From Yoonia ponticola (GTDB lineage: Bacteria > Pseudomonadota > Alphaproteobacteria > Rhodobacterales > Rhodobacteraceae), in contig NZ_JACIJM010000004.1 of the NCBI RefSeq assembly GCF_014199395.1, positions 62,001 to 126,000 of the forward strand: 64,000 bases of DNA, in the 5' to 3' direction. Position 1 is the first letter of the stretch, and each line of letters begins with the position of its first letter. Below are positions 52,943 to 62,516 of this stretch, piece after piece. Made by a program: the position numbers and the translations under genes. The notes beneath the pieces are model-generated. The model had not been told where the DNA came from. It did no database searches and worked only from the letters and a program-made list of their open reading frames with translations.

Positions 52943-53758
52943 TTAACGGCTGGATTTTTGCCCAAAACCCACACGATTCCGCCCATCCAAGTCGTCAATG
53001 ACGCGGATTTTCGCGAATCCCTGTGCAGCAAACATCGCGCTGACCGCTGGACCTTGTGTCGGTCCGATCTCGACCAACAAGTGCCCGCCATCGGTTAAAT
53101 AGTCAGGCGCTTTGGCGATGATTGTGCGGTAACACGACAACCCGTCAGCCTCGTCGGTCAAGGCCATGCGCGGCTCGTGATCGCGCACTTCGGGTTGCAA
53201 ATCCGTCATCTCATCGGCTGCAATATAAGGTGGATTGGACACGATCAGGTCGAACTGACCCTCTACCGCGTCGAACCAATCAGAGGTCACAAACTGGACC
53301 TGTGAGACGCCCAACTGCGCGGCATTGCGCTGCGCCACGGTCAAAGCCGCCGCCGACATATCCGTACCGACACCCACCGAATCGCGACGCTCTGCCAAAA
53401 GCGACAAAAGAATGCAGCCCGATCCGGTGCCCAGATCAAGAACCGACTGAAACGGAACGGCAAGCGCCGCTTCGATCAAGGTTTCCGTATCAGGACGCGG
53501 GTCCAAAACATCGCAGGTCACATAAAACCGGTGTTTGTAAAAATCACGGTAGCCTAGAAGATGCGACAACGGCTCGTGTGCGGCCCTTCGCGCGACAAGC
53601 GCCGCAAACGCCGCCCCGTCACCACCAACATGCGCCCACAACCGCTGCGCCTCGCCCAAAGCACCCGCAAACCCAAGCTGGTCCACTGCTGCCTTGATCA
53701 ATCCGTCATCCGCTGCCGACACATCCCAGAATTTGCCGTCCGCGAAAAATCCGCTCAC
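52943..53758 (-). CDS. prmC: Release factor glutamine methyltransferase
   Basis: 271 residues. The SAM motif [16 protein letters not shown] and the catalytic NPPY ([12 protein letters not shown]) are present. It methylates the GGQ glutamine of release factors. The start overlaps the prfA stop as ATGA, the common prfA-prmC arrangement. Confidence 0.95.
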   Translation of the reverse strand: MSGFFADGKFWDVSAADDGLIKAAVDQLGFAGALGEAQRLWAHVGGDGAAFAALVARRAAHEPLSHLLGYRDFYKHRFYVTCDVLDPRPDTETLIEAALAVPFQSVLDLGTGSGCILLSLLAERRDSVGVGTDMSAAALTVAQRNAAQLGVSQVQFVTSDWFDAVEGQFDLIVSNPPYIAADEMTDLQPEVRDHEPRMALTDEADGLSCYRTIIAKAPDYLTDGGHLLVEIGPTQGPAVSAMFAAQGFAKIRVIDDLDGRNRVGFGQKSSR

Positions 53759-54810
53759 GCGCCCATCTCTGCCAGCAACGCGGCTTGCGCGTCAGATGTC
53801 AGCGCAGAGATAATTTCTTCGAGATCACCCTGCAAAATCTGGTTCAGAGAATAGAGCGTCAGGTTAATCCGGTGATCCGTCATCCGGCCCTGCGGGAAGT
53901 TATAGGTGCGGATACGTTCCGAGCGATCGCCAGACCCCACCTGCGCCTTGCGATCCGCAGAGCGTTCGCCGTCCACCCGTTGCCGTTCCAGATCAAACAG
54001 CCGCGTTTTTAGCACCTGCATCGCAATTTCGCGGTTCCGGTGTTGCGATTTTTCAGCAGACACCACGATGATTCCCGTTGGAATATGGGTAATCCGTACC
54101 GCAGAATCGGTTGTGTTGACGTGCTGACCACCCGCACCAGAGGCCCGCATCGTATCGATACGAATGTCGGTGGACGCGATCTGAATATCGACATCCTCGG
54201 CCTCTGGCAGCACAGCAACTGTGGCGGCTGACGTATGAATGCGCCCGCCGCTTTCGGTTTCCGGCACACGCTGGACGCGGTGCACGCCGCTCTCGTATTT
54301 CAGCTTGGCGAACACACCTTCACCAACAACCCGCACCGTGGCTTCTTTCACGCCACCAAGTTCAGATTGTGAGTGTTCGAGAATCTCAAAGGTCCACCCT
54401 TGGCCCTCGGCATAGCGCTGGTACATCCGCAGCAAATCGGCGGCAAATAGCCCCGCTTCATCGCCGCCAGTGCCCGGTCTGATCTCTAGCAACGCAGGTC
54501 GCCCGTCCGCGGCATCCTTGGGCAACAACGCAAGCTGCACGTCATGCTCTGACCCAGCCAATTGCGCCTTAAGGTCTGGCAATTCCATCTCTGCCAGCTC
54601 GCGCATTTCGGGGTCTTTCAGCATAGCCTCGGCTTCAGCGATCTGCGTGACCAAATCCTTATACGCCGAAACCGTATCAACAACGGGCTTTAAGTCACTG
54701 TATTCTTTAGCCAAAGCCGCAATATCGCTGCCTGCCACATCACCTGACATTTTGGCTTCAAGAAACTGAAACCGATTAATCAGTTGGATAATTTTTTCTT
54801 CAGCAATCAT
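53755..54810 (-). CDS. prfA: Peptide chain release factor 1
   Basis: 351 residues. [20 protein letters not shown] carries the GGQ motif that enters the peptidyl-transferase centre. [15 protein letters not shown] and the [20 protein letters not shown]-terminal segment are RF1-typical. It terminates at UAA/UAG. Start overlaps the upstream DUF1499 stop by one base. Confidence 0.96.
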   Translation of the reverse strand: MIAEEKIIQLINRFQFLEAKMSGDVAGSDIAALAKEYSDLKPVVDTVSAYKDLVTQIAEAEAMLKDPEMRELAEMELPDLKAQLAGSEHDVQLALLPKDAADGRPALLEIRPGTGGDEAGLFAADLLRMYQRYAEGQGWTFEILEHSQSELGGVKEATVRVVGEGVFAKLKYESGVHRVQRVPETESGGRIHTSAATVAVLPEAEDVDIQIASTDIRIDTMRASGAGGQHVNTTDSAVRITHIPTGIIVVSAEKSQHRNREIAMQVLKTRLFDLERQRVDGERSADRKAQVGSGDRSERIRTYNFPQGRMTDHRINLTLYSLNQILQGDLEEIISALTSDAQAALLAEMGA

Positions 54811-55286
54811 CAGCTTGCCATGTCCTGATCCATTGAAACGGCCAAGGGACCAAGTGCGGCAAGCCAGCCTTCGACGCGGGCTTTGTTCACGCCAAGATCG
54901 CTTTTGCCATAGCGCAACCGCCCCTCGATCATCAACAAAGGTCCGGCGTTATCAATGGTTCCAGCCGGAATGATCGACACGGTGGTATAGTCAGGAAATC
55001 CCATCACCTTGGACCGTGTCACGAACGTCACCATGCCTGTGTCAACGGTGCCCATCAGCGCCTCTGTGCGGTCGGTTTCCATCGCCACTTGGGTTAACGC
55101 CTGTAGGACGTCTTCGGGCGACGCCGTGATCTGGCGCACAGCGATAAAGCCACCCGCCGCCGGATAATCGCCGGGCGCACGCGGCTCGGCTTGGACGTGA
55201 ACAGCCGTGGCATCATGCGGCGCGAGGCGTACATAAACGAACGCGGCGACAATCACGCCAAGGGCCAGCAACATAATCATACGCAT
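54810..55286 (-). CDS. DUF1499 family protein
   Basis: 158 residues. One N-terminal membrane anchor ([18 protein letters not shown]) precedes a periplasmic domain ending in YTTVSIIP and [28 protein letters not shown], the DUF1499 signature. Function unknown. Coupled to prfA. Either Met1 or Met5 could start the protein. Confidence 0.82.
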   Translation of the reverse strand: MRMIMLLALGVIVAAFVYVRLAPHDATAVHVQAEPRAPGDYPAAGGFIAVRQITASPEDVLQALTQVAMETDRTEALMGTVDTGMVTFVTRSKVMGFPDYTTVSIIPAGTIDNAGPLLMIEGRLRYGKSDLGVNKARVEGWLAALGPLAVSMDQDMAS

Positions 55287-55353
55287 AATTCGGTCTCACT
55301 TTGGGAATTTCGGTGCACGGCCTGTGTACGTGCTGTGCACGGGTTGTGCCACC

Positions 55354-56295
55354 CTATCTATACGGCACGCCCGGCAAGATCGACAGCATCTCGAACATCA
55401 AATTCGCACCCGTCAAAGCGGTATTGCCCGACATGTCATAAGGCGGCGATACCTCGACCAGATCGCAGCCGACGATGTTCAAGCCGCGCAAGCCACGGAT
55501 CAATTCCATCGCTTGCGGTGTCGTCAGCCCACCGATTTCCGGCGTGCCTGTGCCGGGTGCACACGCGGGATCAAGGCTGTCGATATCATAGGTGATATAG
55601 GTTTTCTGGTCGCCAATCTTTTCTTTAATTTCAGCAGCTAACGGGGCGAGGCTCATGTGCCAGAGTTGTGGTGCGAGATACTGGTTAAAGCCCCATCCGG
55701 CGGCCTCGGTAAAGTCATCAGCCGTGTATCCGGTGCCGCGCAGGCCGATTTGGAAGACCTTGTCAGCGGTAATCAGACCTTCCTCATAAGCGCGGCGAAA
55801 CACCGTGCCGTGGGTCTCGCGTTCGCCAAACATCTCGTCATTTACGTCAGCATGGGCGTCCACATGCACCAGTGCCACAGGCCCATGTTTCTTTGCAATC
55901 GACCGCAAGATCGGCAGCGTCAAAGTATGATCGCCACCCAGTCCCATCGGGATAATGTCATGCTTTAAGTGTGCGTCGTAAGTCTCTGTAATCAAACAAA
56001 TAGACTCTTGCAGGTTAAAAGTATTGATCGGCACATCGCCAAGGTCAGCACAGTGCAACGCATCAAACGGCGCAGCCCCCGTTTGGATATTATAAGGTCG
56101 GATCATCGCCGATTGTTCGCGCAATTGTTTCGGCCCCATCCGCGTACCAGATCGCCAAGACGTGCCAATATCCATCGGAATCCCGATAAAACCAACATCC
56201 AGCCCTTCTGCGCTACTCACTTCGGGCAGGCGCATGAACGTCTGCGGTCCAGAGAACCGCGCCAGATCATTACCGGATATCGGCATATTCGGCAT
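55354..56295 (-). CDS. speB: Agmatinase-family ureohydrolase 1
   Basis: 313 residues. All manganese ligands are seen: GGDHTLTLPI, DAHADVND and DIDSLDPACAPGTGTPE. The family includes agmatinase, guanidinobutyrase and guanidinopropionase; loop residues do not let me choose. Start: ATG 56295 (TGATG overlap with the upstream ureohydrolase) with AGGA seven bases before; GTG 56298 is one codon earlier. The tandem partner upstream makes a shared guanidino-compound pathway likely. Confidence 0.9.
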   Translation of the reverse strand: MPNMPISGNDLARFSGPQTFMRLPEVSSAEGLDVGFIGIPMDIGTSWRSGTRMGPKQLREQSAMIRPYNIQTGAAPFDALHCADLGDVPINTFNLQESICLITETYDAHLKHDIIPMGLGGDHTLTLPILRSIAKKHGPVALVHVDAHADVNDEMFGERETHGTVFRRAYEEGLITADKVFQIGLRGTGYTADDFTEAAGWGFNQYLAPQLWHMSLAPLAAEIKEKIGDQKTYITYDIDSLDPACAPGTGTPEIGGLTTPQAMELIRGLRGLNIVGCDLVEVSPPYDMSGNTALTGANLMFEMLSILPGVPYR

Positions 56296-57263
56296 CACAT
56301 TTTCCTTTTATTCCAGAGTGCTAGACAGCAAAGCTCCATCGCGACATGCGCACCTGCAACCGCTGTGGCACCAGTGGTATCATAGGCTGGTGACACCTCG
56401 ACCACATCGCCGCCAACAACGTTAATGCCAGCCAAATCACGCAGGATCGCCGCCGCTTGCCACGACGCCAGACCGCCCCAAACTGGCGTCCCCGTTCCAG
56501 GTGCAAATGCGGGGTCCAAAGCATCGATATCAAATGTCACATACGTCGGATGGTCACCGACGATTTTCTTAACCTCTTCAACGACATACGCGGCACCCTT
56601 CTCGTGAACTGTGCGGGCGTCAATGTAGCGCATACCAAGGTAATCGTCGCATTCGGTTCTGATCCCGATTTGCACCGACCGCGACGGGTCCACGACGCCT
56701 GCTTTCACCGCCTTATACATGAACGTGCCGTGGTCGATCCGGTCCATGTCGTCGTCGGCCCAAAGGTCGGAATGGGCATCAAACTGGATCACCGACATTG
56801 GCCCGAATTTCTCCGCATAAGCCCGCAAAATCGGCAGCGTCATAAAGTGATCGCCACCCAGCGCGACCGTGCCCGGCCCTTGCGTTAATATTCCGGCAAT
56901 ATGATTCTGTAATAGTGTAGGAAAGCTGGGCGTATAGGCGTAATCAAAGGCAAGATCACCATAATCAACGATAGAAAACTCTGACAAAGGATCAAAACCA
57001 TCCCACCCATAAGGCGGATCATAAGGCTGCAAGGTTGATGCCTCGCGGATGGCGCGTGGCCCCATGCGGCAGCCGCTGCGATGCGTTACGGCTTGGTCAA
57101 ATGGCACGCCTGTGATGGCCAGATCAACGCCCGCTAAATCCTTGGTGTATTTGCGGCGCAGAAACGACGTGGCCCCCGCAAAGGCATTTTCAAACGCCAA
57201 CCCACGCGGGTCATCCACTGTAAACGCACGGTCAATTTGGCGTTTTGCATCTTCTAAGCTCAT
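56295..57263 (-). CDS. Agmatinase-family ureohydrolase 2
   Basis: 322 residues. Metal ligands are intact (GGDHFMTLPI, DAHSDLW, DIDALDPAFAPGTGTP). It is clearly diverged from its neighbour outside the core (DDPRGLAFENAFAGATSFLRRKY N-terminal region). Releases urea from agmatine or a related guanidino acid. Start ATG 57263 has GGAG six bases upstream; an in-frame TTG 12 bases earlier lies over that site. Its stop overlaps the next gene's start. Confidence 0.9.
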   Translation of the reverse strand: MSLEDAKRQIDRAFTVDDPRGLAFENAFAGATSFLRRKYTKDLAGVDLAITGVPFDQAVTHRSGCRMGPRAIREASTLQPYDPPYGWDGFDPLSEFSIVDYGDLAFDYAYTPSFPTLLQNHIAGILTQGPGTVALGGDHFMTLPILRAYAEKFGPMSVIQFDAHSDLWADDDMDRIDHGTFMYKAVKAGVVDPSRSVQIGIRTECDDYLGMRYIDARTVHEKGAAYVVEEVKKIVGDHPTYVTFDIDALDPAFAPGTGTPVWGGLASWQAAAILRDLAGINVVGGDVVEVSPAYDTTGATAVAGAHVAMELCCLALWNKRKM

Positions 57264-57411
57264 GATCGTCTCCAAAACTTGGTTCCACCTGACACCGCCA
57301 GTTTAGCCCGGTCAAGAAAAACACATCACCCGATTGCGGACCGCCACGCTGCGGCAGTCCACACAAATCATATCTTGCGCGGCACGCGCCCATTTGGATC
57401 AAGCCAAGGGA

Positions 57412-58575
57412 TCACCCCAAAGGCTGTGCAGTTTCCACCAATCGTGCGAAAAACGACGCACCATGCGCAGCAGTTTCGTCGTCGAAATCAAACTTCGGAT
57501 GATGCAGCCCCGCAGTGTCGCCGTTACCGATGAACAGATACGAACCCGGAATGCGTTCGAGGAAAAACGCGAAGTCTTCCGCACCCATTTCCGCGCTTGC
57601 CGCATCATTCACCGCCGCATCGCCCGCGATTTCGCGGGCCACGTCGCACGCAAATGCTGTTTTAGCCGGATCATTGATCGTCGCCGGATAGCCGATTTCA
57701 TAATCAAGACTGACCTCCACGCCAAAGCTAACCCCTTGCCCCGCGCAGATTTCTTCCAAACGGCGCATCACCATCGCTTGGACGTTTTTGTCGTAGCTGC
57801 GCACCGTCGCTTGAATCCATGCGGTGTCTGGGATCACGTTGTCGGCAGAGCCTGTGTGGATTTGCGTGACCGAGATCACCAGTTCGTCGAACGCATAGTG
57901 ATTGCGACTGAGAATCGTTTGAATCGCTTGCACAATCGACACCGCTGCGACCACCGGATCGGCCGTTTCGTGCGGCGTCGCCCCATGACCGCCGCGCCCT
58001 TGGATCGTGATTGTCGCCGTGTCCACCGCCGCCATGATCGGCCCCGGCGTGGTCTGGAAATGACCGACAGGCAGGCCCGGCAAGTTATGGAGCGCGTAGA
58101 TTTCGCTGATGTTGAATTTTTCCAACACGCCTTCGCGGACCATCACTTCGGCACCGCCGATGAGTTCTTCGGCGGGTTGGAAAATCAGCGCGACGCGACC
58201 TTTAAAGTTCCGCGTTTCCGCCAAATACCGTGCCGCGCCCAACAACATCGTCGTGTGTCCGTCGTGGCCGCAAGCGTGCATCGCGCCGGTTATCGTCGAA
58301 GCGTAATCAAGCCCCGTAATTTCATCCATCGGTAGCGCGTCCATGTCGGCCCGCAAGCCGATTGTGGGACCGTCGCCCTGCCCTTCGATGATCGCCACGA
58401 CGCCTGAAGTGGCAATACCTTCGTGGATGTCCGTAATCCCGAACGCGCGTAGTTTTTCCACGACAAACGCCGCCGTTTTATGGCAGTCGAATACCAACTC
58501 TGGCTGGCTGTGCAGGTGCCTGCGCCACGCGGTCATGTCTGGGGTGAAATCGGCAATGCGGTTGATGACGGGCAT
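57412..58575 (-). CDS. M20 family amidohydrolase (hippurate hydrolase-like)
   Basis: 387 residues. Metal ligands in MHACGHDGHTTMLLGAARYL, ADMDALPM and GAEDFAFFLERIPG are typical of the M20D amidohydrolases that cleave N-acyl amino acids such as hippurate or acyl-indoleacetate. Cys in HACGHDGH is the M20D metal ligand. Start ATG 58575 gives the family N-terminus; the frame is open far upstream but antisense to mazG. It lies downstream of the two ureohydrolases on the same strand after 136 bases, so order in one pathway is possible: deacylation and guanidino hydrolysis. Confidence 0.9.
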   Translation of the reverse strand: MPVINRIADFTPDMTAWRRHLHSQPELVFDCHKTAAFVVEKLRAFGITDIHEGIATSGVVAIIEGQGDGPTIGLRADMDALPMDEITGLDYASTITGAMHACGHDGHTTMLLGAARYLAETRNFKGRVALIFQPAEELIGGAEVMVREGVLEKFNISEIYALHNLPGLPVGHFQTTPGPIMAAVDTATITIQGRGGHGATPHETADPVVAAVSIVQAIQTILSRNHYAFDELVISVTQIHTGSADNVIPDTAWIQATVRSYDKNVQAMVMRRLEEICAGQGVSFGVEVSLDYEIGYPATINDPAKTAFACDVAREIAGDAAVNDAASAEMGAEDFAFFLERIPGSYLFIGNGDTAGLHHPKFDFDDETAAHGASFFARLVETAQPLG

Positions 58576-58650
58576 GTGGGACACTCTGTTATTGGAACTT
58601 GGGATTGGCGGCAATATGGTCGCAATTGACCGCAAGCGAAAGGCACTGCA

Positions 58651-59481
58651 ATGGATGATCCGCTGATAAATGACCCAAATGGCGGAATGCCGCGACTGCT
58701 TGAGATTATGCGCCGCTTGCGCGATCCTGAAACGGGCTGTCCGTGGGATATTGAACAGGATTTCAACACGATAGCGCCCTATACGATTGAAGAAGCCTAT
58801 GAGGTCGCGGATGCGATTGCGCGCAGCAATTGGGCTGATCTTGAGGGCGAATTGGGGGATTTGCTGCTGCAAACCGTCTACCACACGCAAATCGGGTCAG
58901 AGGCGGGGCATTTTGATTTTGACAGTGTAGTGCGGTCAATTTCGGACAAGATGGTCGCGCGGCATCCGCATGTGTTTGGTGACGAATCGCGTGAAAAATC
59001 TGCGGAACAACAGACGGCCGACTGGGAAAAGATCAAAGCGGCAGAGCGCGGCGCAAAGGCGCAGACGCGGACTTTGGACGGGGTGGCGGTGGGCCTGCCC
59101 GCATTGACGCGGGCGGTGAAATTGCAAAACCGCGCGGCACGGGTAGGCTTTGACTGGCCGGACACCAGCCACGTGATCGACAAAATCCAAGAAGAAGCCG
59201 CAGAGCTGATCGAGGCCCGCGACACTTTGACTGAGGCTGAAGTCGCAGAGGAATTCGGCGACCTGATGTTCGTCGTGGCCAACCTCGCACGGCACCTGAA
59301 ACTGGACCCCGAAGAAACGCTACGCGCCGCAAATGCCAAGTTCCAAAGGCGGTTTGAGGCCGTGGAAGACGCGCTGACAGCGCTGGGTAAAACGCCAAAC
59401 GACAGCAATCTCGCGGAAATGGACGCGCTGTGGGACGCGGCCAAACTACAGGAAAAAGCGCACAAGAATTTGCCCGACTAA
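58651..59481 (+). CDS. mazG: Nucleoside triphosphate pyrophosphohydrolase MazG
   Basis: 276 residues with two MazG domains (about 14-110 and 150-250). CPWDIEQDFNTIAPYTIEEAYEV and EELGD-type metal sites (EGELGDLLLQTVYH, EEFGDLMFVVANLARHL) are present. It hydrolyses (d)NTPs to monophosphates and can lower stress alarmone levels. Start ATG 58651. Divergent from the M20 gene. Confidence 0.95.
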   Translation: MDDPLINDPNGGMPRLLEIMRRLRDPETGCPWDIEQDFNTIAPYTIEEAYEVADAIARSNWADLEGELGDLLLQTVYHTQIGSEAGHFDFDSVVRSISDKMVARHPHVFGDESREKSAEQQTADWEKIKAAERGAKAQTRTLDGVAVGLPALTRAVKLQNRAARVGFDWPDTSHVIDKIQEEAAELIEARDTLTEAEVAEEFGDLMFVVANLARHLKLDPEETLRAANAKFQRRFEAVEDALTALGKTPNDSNLAEMDALWDAAKLQEKAHKNLPD

Positions 59482-59550
59482 ATCATTCAGGTATTGACCC
59501 GACAAAAATACTCGGCTTTACGGACCCTATCAATAACTGGAGTTCATCAA

Positions 59551-60555
59551 ATGTCCTTGCGTACCTGTCTTCTCGCCACGTCCACACTTGCCTTGGCAGC
59601 CCCTGCCATCGCTGATGTGAACATCTACACAACACGTCAGCCAGAGCTGATCCAGCCTGTCATGGACGCGTTCACAGCCGAAACAGGCATCGCAGTGAAC
59701 CTCGCATTCGTGAGCGAAGGCATCGTTGAGCGCCTGAAAGCCGAAGGCGCACGGTCGCCAGCCGATCTGGTCATGACCGTCGATATCGCGAACCTGAAAC
59801 AGATCGTGGACGCAGACGTTGTGCAAGCCGTCGAAAGCGACGTACTGACCAATGCGATCCCGCCAGCGCTGCGCGATACAGACAACCAGTGGTTCGGCCT
59901 GACAACACGCGCGCGCGTCGTTTACGCATCGCTTGACCGCGTCGCAGACGGTGAAATCACAACCTACGAAGACCTTGCCAGCGACAAATGGGAAGGCCGC
60001 ATCTGCACACGTTCAGGCTTGCACAACTACAACCTCGCGCTGGCCTCTGCCGTAATCGCACACCACGGCGAAGAAGACGCGAAAGACTGGGTCGCAGGCA
60101 TCAAAAACAACCTCGCCCGCAAGCCAGAAGGCAACGACCGCGCACAGGTCAAAGCAATCTGGGCCGGCGAATGCGACATTGCTTTGGGCAACACTTACTA
60201 CATGGGCAAAATGCTCGCGGACGAAGAGCAGACCGAATGGGCTGAAAGCGTGCGTCTGGTATTCCCGACATTCGAAGACGGCGGATCACACGTGAACGTA
60301 TCCGGCGTAGCGATGACACAAGCGGCACCAAACAAAGAAGAAGCGTTGCAGTTGATGGAATTCCTCGTGTCACCAGAAGCACAGTCGATCTACGCGGAAC
60401 TGAACTTTGAATACCCTGTTCTGGCCGACGCACCATTGTCCGAGCTGGTCGAAAGCTGGGGTCCGGTGACCGCAGACGAGACTGACCTGACCGAAATCGC
60501 AGGCCACCGCGCGGCTGCATTGCGGATCATGGAAGAAGTTGATTACGACGGCTAA
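59551..60555 (+). CDS. fbpA: Ferric iron-binding periplasmic protein (FbpA/IdiA type)
   Basis: 334 residues. Signal peptide 1-21 (LLATSTLALAAPAIA) and the mature start DVNIYTTRQPELIQPV are typical. GNTYYMGKML carries the tyrosine pair that binds Fe(III). Nothing else of the ABC importer (permease, ATPase) is next to it, so these must be elsewhere, or the gene is an orphan. Start ATG 59551 has GGAG eight bases upstream. No clear Fur or iron box was found in the 70 bases before the start. Confidence 0.92.
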   Translation: MSLRTCLLATSTLALAAPAIADVNIYTTRQPELIQPVMDAFTAETGIAVNLAFVSEGIVERLKAEGARSPADLVMTVDIANLKQIVDADVVQAVESDVLTNAIPPALRDTDNQWFGLTTRARVVYASLDRVADGEITTYEDLASDKWEGRICTRSGLHNYNLALASAVIAHHGEEDAKDWVAGIKNNLARKPEGNDRAQVKAIWAGECDIALGNTYYMGKMLADEEQTEWAESVRLVFPTFEDGGSHVNVSGVAMTQAAPNKEEALQLMEFLVSPEAQSIYAELNFEYPVLADAPLSELVESWGPVTADETDLTEIAGHRAAALRIMEEVDYDG

Positions 60556-60570
60556 ATCGGCGTCGTGACC

Positions 60571-60624
60571 GTGGGGGGCTAGCCCCCCACACCCCCCAGA
60601 GTTGTTGGGGCAAAATGAAGTTAA
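60571..60624 (+). repeat. Dispersed intergenic element, copy D
   Basis: A perfect 20-bp palindrome (GTGGGGGGCTAGCCCCCCAC) followed by ACCCCCCAGAGTTGTTGGGG and CAAAATGAAGTTAA. It lies in the gap between the converging fbpA and Uup-type genes and probably ends the fbpA transcript; its tail overlaps the stop codon of the other gene. Confidence 0.75.
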
Positions 60625-62432
60625 GAGGCTTTTTCTTCCAGAGCCAGCCATTCTTCTTCGGCAGCATCCAAGGCGGCCTGACGTGCGACAAGCGCGTCGG
60701 TCGCCTTTTCAAATTTCACCGGATTTTCGGTGAAAAGTGCGGGATCAGCCATCAAGGTCGTCAACTTTTCGATCTCGGCTGTGATTTTCGCGATCACGTC
60801 AGGCAGTTCTTCGAGCCGATGTTTTTCGGTGAAGGATAGCGTTGTTTTACGTGCAACCGCTTGGCCTTGTTTGCCTTTTCCCGACAATTGCTTGCCGACG
60901 GATTTTGGCGCTTCTGGCGTTTCGGCCCCGCGTTGTTCACGGTAGTCGGTCCAGCCGCCTGCATAGACCACGGCCTGACCGTTGCCTTCCATCGCGATGG
61001 TGGTGGTTGCGGTCCGGTCTAGGAAATCACGGTCGTGGCTGACCAGCAGCACAGTCCCGGGGTAGTCGCCCAAGATGTCTTGCAACAGATCGAGCGTTTC
61101 AATGTCCAAATCGTTTGTCGGCTCGTCGAGGATTAGGAAATTGCTTTCCCGTGCCATGAGTTTCGCCAGCAACAGCCGTGCTTTTTCACCACCGGACAGG
61201 GACCGGACGGGTGCGCGGGCTTGTGCATCATCGAACAGGAATTCTTTGAGGTAGCCGACCACGTGTTTCGGCATGCCGCGCACCATGATCTGGTCTGATT
61301 TGCCGCTAGCACCCAAGATCGGGTCGCTGGCGAGGTTATCCCACAGCGTCATGTCAGGATCGAGTGCGGCGCGGGTTTGGTCAAAGATCGCGATATCGAG
61401 GTTCGTGCCGAGTTTGACTTCGCCCTCATCTGGTTGAACTTGACCCAGTAACATCTTGATAAGCGTGGTTTTTCCCACACCATTGGGGCCCACAAACGCG
61501 ATCCGGTCGCCGCGTTGTACGGTCAGGTCAAAGTCTTTGACGATCTGTTTGCCGTCGAAAGATTTGCTCAGGCCGAATGCCTCGACCACCTTTTTACCGG
61601 ACGTGCCGCCGCCATCAAAGGCCATTGCCGCAGTGCCTTGGCGTGTGATCTGCGCGGACTTCTCCGCCCGCAGGTCCTGCAGCGCCCGTACGCGACCTTG
61701 GTTGCGTTTGCGCCGTGCAGAAATGCCTTCAACGGCCCAGCGTGCTTCGGCTTTGATTTTGCGGTTCAACTTGTGGCGCTGCTGGTCTTCTTCTTCCCAA
61801 ATCTTGTCGCGCCATTCCTCGAAACCGTCGAAACCCTGCTCGGCACGGCGCACCATGCCACGGTCAATCCAAAGGGTTGCGCGGGTCAATTCGCGTAGAA
61901 ATGCGCGGTCGTGCGAGATCAGTACAAAGCCCGCCCGCGTCGTTTTCAATTCTGTTTCAAGCCAAGCAATCGCTTCGATATCAAGGTGGTTTGTCGGCTC
62001 GTCCAGCAGCATCAATTCAGGCGCTTCGGCCATCAATTTTGCCAGTGCCGCGCGGCGGCGTTCCCCGCCAGAGGCCGTGTTCACGTCGCCTGCTGGGTCA
62101 AATTTCAGCCCTTCGGCCACCATATCGACACGGTAGGCTTCGTCGATGTCCAAACCGCTGGCCGCGTAATCGCCCAATGTGGCGTAGCCTTCCATCGTCG
62201 GGTCTTGTTCCATGTAGCCCACGGACACGCCGGGCGCTGCGACGCGCACCCCGCTATCCGCTTCGACCAGACCGGCCATGACCTTCATCAAGGTGGATTT
62301 GCCAGAACCGTTGCGCCCAACAAGCGCCACACGGTCACCGGGCTGAACCACCAGAGACAGGTCTTCGAAAACAGGATCGCCGCCGAAAGTCAGGGCGATG
62401 TCGGACATTTGGAGAAGGGGTGTACGTGCCAT
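60621..62432 (-). CDS. ABC-F ATPase, Uup type
   Basis: 603 residues. Two ATP-binding cassettes with Walker A GRNGSGKST and GPNGVGKTT, signature motifs SGGERRRAALAKL and SGGEKARLLLAKL, and Walker B LLDEPTNHLD and ILDEPTNDLD. The inter-cassette linker is long and a C-terminal coiled coil (about 515-600) is present, which points to Uup rather than EttA. No membrane domains, so it acts on ribosomes or DNA structures. Start: ATG 62432; ATG 62438 two codons upstream is equally possible, as neither has a clear ribosome-binding site. Confidence 0.9.
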   Translation of the reverse strand: MARTPLLQMSDIALTFGGDPVFEDLSLVVQPGDRVALVGRNGSGKSTLMKVMAGLVEADSGVRVAAPGVSVGYMEQDPTMEGYATLGDYAASGLDIDEAYRVDMVAEGLKFDPAGDVNTASGGERRRAALAKLMAEAPELMLLDEPTNHLDIEAIAWLETELKTTRAGFVLISHDRAFLRELTRATLWIDRGMVRRAEQGFDGFEEWRDKIWEEEDQQRHKLNRKIKAEARWAVEGISARRKRNQGRVRALQDLRAEKSAQITRQGTAAMAFDGGGTSGKKVVEAFGLSKSFDGKQIVKDFDLTVQRGDRIAFVGPNGVGKTTLIKMLLGQVQPDEGEVKLGTNLDIAIFDQTRAALDPDMTLWDNLASDPILGASGKSDQIMVRGMPKHVVGYLKEFLFDDAQARAPVRSLSGGEKARLLLAKLMARESNFLILDEPTNDLDIETLDLLQDILGDYPGTVLLVSHDRDFLDRTATTTIAMEGNGQAVVYAGGWTDYREQRGAETPEAPKSVGKQLSGKGKQGQAVARKTTLSFTEKHRLEELPDVIAKITAEIEKLTTLMADPALFTENPVKFEKATDALVARQAALDAAEEEWLALEEKAS

Positions 62433-62476
62433 GCGCATCTGCTAGTGCTGTCCGCGTTCACGCGCAAGCCCTCTCC

Positions 62477-62515
62477 TTCATTTCGCCTTAACACTCCCGC
62501 CGGAGGCTCCGGCGG
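62477..62515 (-). repeat. Dispersed intergenic element, copy C
   Basis: On the minus strand the hairpin CCGCCGGAGCCTCCGGCGG begins one base after the olsB stop codon and is followed by GAGTGTTAAGGCGAAATGAA. It probably serves as the olsB terminator. Confidence 0.8.
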
Positions 62516-62516
62516 A

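Noticed and set aside
55287-55353. Repeated TGTGCACGG motif between the DUF1499 gene and the first ureohydrolase
   Set aside because: The repeats are short and imperfect, and not enough to call an operator or repeat element.
57334-58335. A 333-codon plus-strand frame across the M20 amidohydrolase gene
   Set aside because: It is antisense to intact metal-binding motifs, with a low-complexity His/Arg-rich translation.
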